From NCBI RefSeq assembly GCF_012273015.1, contig NZ_CP050954.1:1612001-1676000 (forward strand): DNA of 64,000 nt, written 5' to 3'. Positions within the stretch are counted from its first letter, which is position 1; each line of letters opens with the position of its first letter. Source of the DNA: Hymenobacter sp. BT18 (GTDB taxonomy: Bacteria > Bacteroidota > Bacteroidia > Cytophagales > Hymenobacteraceae). The translations under genes and the position numbers were made by a program. Below the pieces are notes generated by a model. That model was given only the letters and a program-made list of their open reading frames with translations. It searched no databases and had not been told where the DNA came from. Positions 58,118 through 64,000 of this stretch are shown here, in pieces.

Positions 58118-58843
58118 TCAGGCCTCGCGAATGAGCCGGTACAGCTGCTCACGGTAGGTGTCGCTGACGGGAATTTCCTTGTCGTGCAGGTAAATCGTGT
58201 TGCCATCAACCATGCGAATCTTGTCGAGCGACACAATAAAAGACTTGTGCACCCGCAGAAACGGCGGTTGGGGCAAGGTTTCGGCCAATTCCCGCAAGGT
58301 TTGGTAGGTGACGATGCGCTGCCCGGGCAGGTGGATAGACACGTAATTGCTCAAGCCTTCGATGTAGAGGATATCGGCGTAGTTCACCCGCAGAAACTTA
58401 TTCTTGCTCTCCCCCTTCACAAACATATGGCCGGCAGACGCCGCTACAGGGGCTACCGCTGGGGCTGGCGCAGGCAAGAGCTGAGACAGGGGCCCCTGCG
58501 CTAGCACTTTCTGGGCGGCTTTCACAAACCGCTCGAAGGAAATAGGCTTTAGTAAGTAGTCCACCACATCGTTTTCGTAGCCTTCAAGCGCGTACTCGGG
58601 ATAGGCCGTCGTCAGCACCACTTTGCAGCGGTTGCCAGCCAGCTTAAGAAATTGCAGGCCGGTGAGCTTGGGCATCTGAATATCGAGAAATACCAGATCA
58701 ACCTGTCCCTGCTGCACCAGCGTCAGGGCCTCAATGGGGTTGGTGGTGGTACCCACCAGCCTGAGAAAGGGTAGTTGACCGATGTAATCGGCCAGGATAG
58801 CCAAAGCGGGGGCTTCATCATCAACGGCAAGGCAGCGAATCAT
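58118..58843 (-). CDS. LytTR response regulator
   Basis: 241 residues from ATG 58843. Receiver: acidic DDE, phospho-Asp in LVFLDIQMPKLTG, Lys in LLKPISFER. LytTR domain in the C-terminal half (YIEGLSNYVSIHL, RVHKSFIVSLDKI). The partner sensor kinase lies 92 bases upstream. Targets are unknown; the divergent outer-membrane receptor at 60222 is a candidate (inference). Confidence 0.92.
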   Translation of the reverse strand: MIRCLAVDDEAPALAILADYIGQLPFLRLVGTTTNPIEALTLVQQGQVDLVFLDIQMPKLTGLQFLKLAGNRCKVVLTTAYPEYALEGYENDVVDYLLKPISFERFVKAAQKVLAQGPLSQLLPAPAPAVAPVAASAGHMFVKGESKNKFLRVNYADILYIEGLSNYVSIHLPGQRIVTYQTLRELAETLPQPPFLRVHKSFIVSLDKIRMVDGNTIYLHDKEIPVSDTYREQLYRLIREA

Positions 58844-58935
58844 AGGCGGGCAGGGAAAGTCGCGTGACGTCTTCTCGGGGCGGGGAATGGAACTGACCGG
58901 TGGCAAGAATCAGCCGTAAAGATGCTGGACTTATC

Positions 58936-59979
58936 TTACCCGGGCCCGTCCCCACTTGCCAGGCGCAGGGATGCGGTGTAGCGGTCCTCGGTGGCAGCCA
59001 AGTCCAGCCCGTGTCGGCCCGGGTAGAGCAGTTCCAGCCGCCGCCGCAGGTTGGGCAGGCCAATGCCGGTGGTATGGTCTTTATGGTTGCCGCTACGCTG
59101 ATTGTCGACTTGAAACTGCACCTGCCCGCCCCCGATACGCAGGTGAATGTGCACGGGCGTGTTGGGGTCGTCCAGTACCCCGTGCTTGATGGCATTTTCC
59201 ACGAGGGGAATAAGCAGCAATGGGGCTACGCGGCAACCGGCGGGCTCACCCGTTACGCTCAGGTGCACGTGGAAGTGGTTGGGAAAACGCAGCCGGTACA
59301 AATCCAGGTAATTGTGCAGGTACTCGATTTCCTGTTCTAATCTAACCTGACCATCGGGGCTTTCGTGCAGCATGTAGCGCATCAGCTCCGAGAGCTTCAG
59401 AATAGCCTCGGCCACGGGCTTGGCCACGGGGTAGGCCAGGCTGAAAAGCATGTTGAGCGTGTTGTAGAGGAAGTGCGGATTAATCTGAGTTTTGAGGAAG
59501 GCCACTTCCGCAGCCCGCTTTTCTTCGCGCAGCTGACGGTTTTCCTGCTCGCGCCGAAAAGCAGCCTGTGCGGCCCATATGGCCGCGCTGATGACAATTA
59601 CCGGGCTGGCAAAGTACACGTTATCAATAATATAATACCCGGCCCTGTAAGCAAATGCACCTTCCAGGCCGTAGTTGCGAAACCCCAGCAGGGCCGGAAA
59701 GAGTACCTCCTCCAGCGTGGCCCGCATACCAATAAAAAGCGCCACTACTCCCCCCAAAGCGGCTACCAGCCGGCCCGTGTGGCCCGCCCGCAGAAACCGG
59801 GGGTACACCACCAGGTAGCATAAGTAGAACTCCACTACCCGGATGAAAACAAAGGAGGCCGTGAGCCAGAGGCCGCTCCGTAGTGGGGACCCAGCGCGCT
59901 CCAGCAATTTGCCGACTACTTCGTAGCTGGAGTAAGCCAGCCAGCCAAGTATGTGCCAGCGGAGAGCATAGCTTTTCAT
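58936..59979 (-). CDS. LytS-type sensor histidine kinase
   Basis: 347 residues from ATG 59979. About four membrane segments fill residues 1-140. The His_kinase motif INPHFLYNTLNMLFSLAY (about 180-197) carries the phospho-His; an ATP-binding HATPase region follows with LIPLVENAIKHG (N box) and GIGLPNLRRRL (G box). It signals to the LytTR regulator just downstream. No large sensory domain is present outside the membrane, as in other Bacteroidota LytS proteins. Confidence 0.92.
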   Translation of the reverse strand: MKSYALRWHILGWLAYSSYEVVGKLLERAGSPLRSGLWLTASFVFIRVVEFYLCYLVVYPRFLRAGHTGRLVAALGGVVALFIGMRATLEEVLFPALLGFRNYGLEGAFAYRAGYYIIDNVYFASPVIVISAAIWAAQAAFRREQENRQLREEKRAAEVAFLKTQINPHFLYNTLNMLFSLAYPVAKPVAEAILKLSELMRYMLHESPDGQVRLEQEIEYLHNYLDLYRLRFPNHFHVHLSVTGEPAGCRVAPLLLIPLVENAIKHGVLDDPNTPVHIHLRIGGGQVQFQVDNQRSGNHKDHTTGIGLPNLRRRLELLYPGRHGLDLAATEDRYTASLRLASGDGPG

Positions 59980-60134
59980 GGTAGGGTGAGAATAGCGAGG
60001 TGAAGGCAGCAAGCCGTACTGCCGGGGTTACTGGGTTAAAACTAGCGCCTTCTTCGAGGGCCCGCCCCTTTTTTATGCGAATGACCGATTTTGGAATGCC
60101 AAGGCGAAAAAACATCCTCGGCAGGCGCTGGCAG

Positions 60135-60179
60135 CTGATTTTGGGGCGTTGAAATAATGTTTTTTACCCTGAAAATCAG
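60135..60179. promoter_or_regulatory. Inverted repeat upstream of the outer-membrane receptor gene
   Basis: CTGATTTT (60135-60142) and AAAATCAG (60172-60179) frame a 29-base centre; the motif GATTTTGG also occurs near 60090. LytTR proteins bind paired short direct or inverted repeats, so this could be the operator of the neighbouring regulator (inference). Confidence 0.35.
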
Positions 60180-60221
60180 GCGAAGCACCTTCGGCCATCC
60201 TTCAGCCAACGCCTGTCTTCG

Positions 60222-62636
60222 ATGCCTTCTTTTGCCCGCTACCGCCGCATTTGCCTACTCCTGTTCCTGACCTTGCTACTTGCGCAGCAGGCTGCCGCCC
60301 AGTCCACCGTTGCGGGTACTGTGCTGGATACCGCGGGCCAGCCCCTGCCCTTTGCGACGACCGTGCTGCTACGGCTGCCCGATTCCACCCTCATCAATTC
60401 CCAGCCTACCACGGAGCAGGGCAGCTACGCGTTCAGTGGAGTGAAGCCAGGAAGCTACTGCGTGCAGGCGCTGCTGCTGGGCTACACCCGCCGCCGCGTT
60501 GCTTTCCTGGTTGATAAACCAGTGGTTGCGGTGCCCCCGCTGCGCCTGGCTTCCGCCGCTACGGCTCTCGGTGAGGTAGCCGTAACCGGTACTCCCCCTT
60601 TGCTGGAGCAGCATGCCGACCGCACCGTGGTGAACGTGGCCCGTCTGAATACGGCCGGCGAAACGGCCCTTGAACTACTCAAGAAAGCGCCCGGCGTGAC
60701 CCTCGACAAAGATGATAACGTGCTCTACCGGGGCAGCGGCGGGGTTACCGTGCTCCTCGACGGCAAACTCACGTACCTGAGTGGGGCAGCCCTGAGCTCT
60801 TATTTGAAGTCCCTGCCTGCCTCCGCCATCAGCCAGATTGAGCTGATGCCCAACCCGCCCGCCTCGCTGGATGCCGCCGGTACGGCCGGCGTGCTCAACA
60901 TTAAACTGCGCCGCAGCCAGCTCGCCGGCCTGAGTGGTACCTCCACGGTGGGGGCCGGCTATGGCCGGTACGAAAAAACCTGGGGCGGCACCAACCTAAG
61001 CTACAACGCGGGCAAGACGCGCCTGTTTGTCCGTCTCGATGGGGGCCGCTACAATTCCTTTAACTACTTGACGATGCGGCGCACCATCCGGGACAGCCTC
61101 TTTCACCAACAAAACCGATGGCGCCCGCTCACCTACACGGGCACTTTTGCAGCCGGAGCCGACGTAGCCCTGACGCCCCGGCAGAGCCTGGGCCTACAGC
61201 TGCGTGGCAGCACCGACCAGACCACTGCCCTGAGCACCAGCACCTCGGTAGCTACGGACCTGGCAGGGACACCTGGGAGCCGCCGACAGATGACCAACCC
61301 CAAACAAAGTACGCTCTCCAATCAGGCCCTGAACGTGTCTTACCGCTTTGCCTTCGATAGTACCGGCCGGGAGCTGAGCGCGGACGCGGACTACGTGCGC
61401 TACGCTAGCGCCAACGACCAACGCTTCAATAACATGATCCTTACCACGGGCAGCGGGCAGTGGAGCCCGGCCGAGCAGCTGCGCAGTGCCGCCGCCTCGG
61501 AGACTACCATTCGGGCCGCCAAAATCGACTATACGCATCCCGTGGCCGGTACCAAGTGGCGGGCCGAAACGGGTGCGAAAACCAGTTGGGTAACCTCCCG
61601 TAGCGCCATCGGGTTTGAGCAACTCCAGGACGGCAGCTGGCAGCCCGATGCTCTGCGCACCAATCAGTTTCGGTACGATGAGCACATCAGCGCCGGTTAT
61701 TTCAGTCTCAACACCAGCTACCGTCGCCTGGAGCTGAAAGCAGGTCTGCGCGGAGAACTCACCCAAACCAGTGGCTACTCGGCTACTACCACCCAACGGG
61801 TGCGCCGCCGTTACTTTCAACTGTTTCCCAGCGCCTTCGCCAGCTACCAAATTGGCGCCCACGACCAGGTGAGTGCCTCTGTGAGTCGGCGCATCAGCCG
61901 CCCCAACTATCAAAGCCTGAACCCTTTCCTGAATTATACCGACTTCTACACAGCCCAGCGCGGCAACCCTTTTCTGGCGCCCTCCCTCTCACAGTCGCTG
62001 GCCCTCAACTATCTGCATAAGAACTTCCAGCTACTGAGCCTGAGCTATTTGCACGAAACCAACTCCGTCAATCAGGTGGTAACCCAAGATGATAATACCA
62101 ATGTTTCGACCAGCACTCCCCAGAACCTGGCGCAAACTACTACCCTAACTCTCAGCTCGGGCGGCCACACCGCTATTACCCAATGGTGGGGAGCAGATAA
62201 CGAGCTGAGTGGCAGCTATAGCCGGGTGAGCACGCCGGTGGAAGGCCGCCCCCTGCGCCTGGCTCGCTATAGCTGGGCCCTAAGCTCCACGCACACGTTC
62301 AGCCTCCCCCGCAGCTACAAACTCACGGTGAGCGGCGACTACAACTCCCCTGCCGTGATGGGGCTGTTTTATACACGGGCCAATGGTCAGCTCAGTCTGG
62401 CCCTGAAAAAGCAGTTTCGGGCGGAGCGCGGCACGCTCAGCCTCCGCGCCAGCGACATACTCAATACCAGTCGTTTTCGCAGCACGTTGCGCTATAACAA
62501 CGTAAACCAGACCTGGAACAACCAGTGGGAAAGCCGCCGCTTGTCCTTGGTGTGGACCTGTAAAATCGGGAGTGGCAAAACCCAAACCCGCCATGCCGCT
62601 GCCTCGGCCGACGAGGAAGGCCGGGTAGGCCACTAG
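60222..62636 (+). CDS. Outer-membrane beta-barrel protein with CarboxypepD_reg-like domain
   Basis: 804 residues. Signal peptide (about residues 1-27), a carboxypeptidase-regulatory-like beta domain (about 30-110, VAGTVLDTAGQPLPFATTVL), a plug-like segment (VNVARLNTAGETALELLKKA, LDAAGTAGVLNIKLRR) and a barrel of the OMP_b-brl_3 type to the C-terminus. It resembles SusC/TonB-dependent receptors but is shorter and lacks a clear TonB box, so energised uptake is uncertain. The divergent LytS/LytTR genes suggest regulated expression. Substrate unknown. Confidence 0.85.
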   Translation: MPSFARYRRICLLLFLTLLLAQQAAAQSTVAGTVLDTAGQPLPFATTVLLRLPDSTLINSQPTTEQGSYAFSGVKPGSYCVQALLLGYTRRRVAFLVDKPVVAVPPLRLASAATALGEVAVTGTPPLLEQHADRTVVNVARLNTAGETALELLKKAPGVTLDKDDNVLYRGSGGVTVLLDGKLTYLSGAALSSYLKSLPASAISQIELMPNPPASLDAAGTAGVLNIKLRRSQLAGLSGTSTVGAGYGRYEKTWGGTNLSYNAGKTRLFVRLDGGRYNSFNYLTMRRTIRDSLFHQQNRWRPLTYTGTFAAGADVALTPRQSLGLQLRGSTDQTTALSTSTSVATDLAGTPGSRRQMTNPKQSTLSNQALNVSYRFAFDSTGRELSADADYVRYASANDQRFNNMILTTGSGQWSPAEQLRSAAASETTIRAAKIDYTHPVAGTKWRAETGAKTSWVTSRSAIGFEQLQDGSWQPDALRTNQFRYDEHISAGYFSLNTSYRRLELKAGLRGELTQTSGYSATTTQRVRRRYFQLFPSAFASYQIGAHDQVSASVSRRISRPNYQSLNPFLNYTDFYTAQRGNPFLAPSLSQSLALNYLHKNFQLLSLSYLHETNSVNQVVTQDDNTNVSTSTPQNLAQTTTLTLSSGGHTAITQWWGADNELSGSYSRVSTPVEGRPLRLARYSWALSSTHTFSLPRSYKLTVSGDYNSPAVMGLFYTRANGQLSLALKKQFRAERGTLSLRASDILNTSRFRSTLRYNNVNQTWNNQWESRRLSLVWTCKIGSGKTQTRHAAASADEEGRVGH

Positions 62637-62679
62637 CGTCTCCTGCACCATACGGCCCGGCAAAAGCAGGCGCCCGCCC

Positions 62680-64000
62680 TTAGTGCGCAATAGTTACGTA
62701 GCCCTTATACTGGCGCTGGTTGGTGTAGCGGATCAGGTAGAAGTACACCCCAGCCGGCAGGCCTCCCCCATCCCAGCGGAAGCTGCGGCTGCCCGATTCG
62801 TACACCGGCTTGCCCCAGCGGTTGAAGATCTGAATACCGGCAAAGCGCTGGGCGCAGTAGTCGGGCGGCAGGGTCGGCAGCTCAAAGAAGTCGTTACGGC
62901 CGTCCTGGTTGGGAGTGAAGATGTTCGGGGGCGTAAACGCCGTTTCGTCGGGGTTGGCCACGGCAAAGCGCACGGTCTGCTCCCGGGGCTGGGGGCGGCA
63001 GGCGCCTTCCTGCAGGGCAAACACCACGGCGTACTCCCTTCCCAGCGGCAGGGTGCAGGCCGGCGTCCAGCGGAAACTGCCCGTGGCCTGTCCCCCGGCG
63101 GAGCGGGCCGTAAACTGCATGCCGGCGGCCGCCAGGTCGAAGCCTACGCCCCGGGCCGTGAGTGTGAGCGGGTTGCCCTCCGCATCCTGGCCCGTCACGG
63201 GTGCTTCCAGAGTGCTACCCGGCAGCAGGGTAATCGGTGCGGCCGCCGTAAACAGCGTAGAAGCCAGCGCCGGGGGCGTATTGGGGTCGTCTATCTGCAG
63301 GGTCACCACTTGTTCGTCCGTGCCCGGCACACCGCAGGGCAGGTCGGTGGCCGTGAAGGTAAAGGCGTAGCTGGTCTGGCCCGGCGCGGGGCAGGGCACC
63401 TGCCAGCGAAAGTGGCCGCCCAACCGCTGCGCGCCCGGCTCCAGCGTAAGCTGTGCCCCCACCGCGGCGGCGTCGAAGCCATTGCCCACCATGCCCAGCT
63501 CCAGCGGTTGGTTTTCCGGGTCGGTAGCCAGCAAGTCGAACGCCACTACCTCCCCTACCCGAACGCGCACGGGGGCTATGGTACTGGCCGTGGTCGTTAG
63601 CACCGGGGGCTCATTGCGGCGCTCTATCTGAATGGGAATCGTCAGGCTCGTTGCCTGGGTGCTGTCGCAGGCGCGCGAGGAAGCCGTGAAGGTGAATGTG
63701 TAGAGCGACTGGTCGATGGATGGGCAAGGCACCAGCCAGGTAAAGACCCCGTCACTGGTGCCCGGGCCGGTTTCCTGCGTGAGCGTGGCCCCCACGGCTA
63801 CGGGCGAAAACCCCTGGCCGGTCATCGTGAGCGTCACGGCGTCCTGGTCGGCATCGGTACCGGCCAGGGTAAAGCGCAGTACCTGGTCGGGGCGTACCAC
63901 CAGCGGGCGGGTGGCCCCGGCCGTGGTGGTGAGTTGGGGTGGGACATTCGTGTCGTCAATTTCCACCACGACCACCAGCGTGTCGGCCTGCACCCGGTCG
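62680..64000 (-). CDS. Gliding-motility-type multidomain surface protein, partial (N-terminus cut by right edge)
   Basis: 440 codons are visible and the reading frame stays open to the window edge; there is no true start in the window (the apparent start at 63993 is a GTG inside the frame). Four Ig/cadherin-like repeats of about 100 residues, each with DxDxxxLT or DxExNPLTL patterns, then the conserved T9SS type B (gliding motility) C-terminal domain: FTPPNIFTPNQDGRNDFFELP, FNRWGKPVYES, and a final LIRYTNQRQYKGYVTIAH. Such proteins are large surface adhesins exported by the type IX system. Convergent with the receptor gene, 43 bases apart. Confidence 0.9.
   Translation of the reverse strand, partial: DRVQADTLVVVVEIDDTNVPPQLTTTAGATRPLVVRPDQVLRFTLAGTDADQDAVTLTMTGQGFSPVAVGATLTQETGPGTSDGVFTWLVPCPSIDQSLYTFTFTASSRACDSTQATSLTIPIQIERRNEPPVLTTTASTIAPVRVRVGEVVAFDLLATDPENQPLELGMVGNGFDAAAVGAQLTLEPGAQRLGGHFRWQVPCPAPGQTSYAFTFTATDLPCGVPGTDEQVVTLQIDDPNTPPALASTLFTAAAPITLLPGSTLEAPVTGQDAEGNPLTLTARGVGFDLAAAGMQFTARSAGGQATGSFRWTPACTLPLGREYAVVFALQEGACRPQPREQTVRFAVANPDETAFTPPNIFTPNQDGRNDFFELPTLPPDYCAQRFAGIQIFNRWGKPVYESGSRSFRWDGGGLPAGVYFYLIRYTNQRQYKGYVTIAH

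Noticed and set aside
1-64000. CRISPR arrays, rRNA, tRNA and transposase genes
   Set aside because: No regular spacer repeats, ribosomal or transfer RNA sequences, or transposase motifs were recognised on reading.

Overview
The window looks like a chromosome segment of a GC-rich member of the Bacteroidota, most likely a Hymenobacter-type bacterium (inference). The support is the gene content: cargo proteins with type IX secretion (T9SS) C-terminal domains, a PorE-like TPR/PD40/OmpA protein, LytS/LytTR two-component pairs, a DUF2723 membrane protein, and several TAnnTTTG promoter elements typical of the phylum. No rRNA or tRNA gene, CRISPR array or transposase was recognised.

Positions 1 to about 13.8 kb are a phage-like integrated element cut by the left edge. 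Almost everything is on the minus strand with start/stop overlaps. In transcription order it has a row of small unknown genes (13047 down to 11161), an ASCH protein, a PAPS-reductase-like ATPase, an HNH nuclease and a 1176-residue primase-helicase. A 740-base non-coding stretch with origin-like features follows, then a surface/tail-like module of unknown proteins, an Ig/FnIII protein and an SGNH hydrolase. A divergent small DNA-binding protein gene (13217) sits beside a perfect palindrome (TAGACA-N4-TGTCTA type), and a near copy lies upstream of the second operon at 5.27 kb. This looks like a repressor with two operators. No capsid, terminase or integrase gene is visible.

From 13.9 to 27.6 kb the host chromosome carries a GNAT acetyltransferase, a YfcE-like phosphoesterase, an ArsR/DUF6428 operon with a perfect operator palindrome, a ferredoxin reductase and ferredoxin pair, a giant alpha-2-macroglobulin, a DinB-like protein, and an Hpt protein followed by a LytTR regulator.

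From 27.6 to 33.5 kb lies the most unusual locus. A 499-residue TPR-like protein diverges from a 60-residue peptide gene whose C-terminal half is two copies of a TGGGSWGEGQ unit. The copies differ only at synonymous sites. It is followed by a lipoprotein peptide-binding protein and two oligopeptide permeases, with no ATPase. This layout resembles an export/re-import peptide signalling system with an intracellular TPR receptor (inference). Just downstream, 33.68-33.96 kb folds into a series of hairpins ending in a terminator and may be an unrecognised non-coding RNA.

From 34 kb to the right edge are mainly housekeeping and envelope genes: PorE-like protein, TPR protein, bacilliredoxin, WecD-like acetyltransferase, RecQ, arabinose-5-phosphate isomerase and mannose-1-phosphate guanylyltransferase, RlmB, DUF2723, cupredoxin, BirA, RsfS, FtsH, LUD protein, LpxH-like phosphatase, a T9SS subtilase, a LytS/LytTR pair, an outer-membrane beta-barrel receptor, and the 3' end of a large gliding-motility-type adhesin cut by the right edge.
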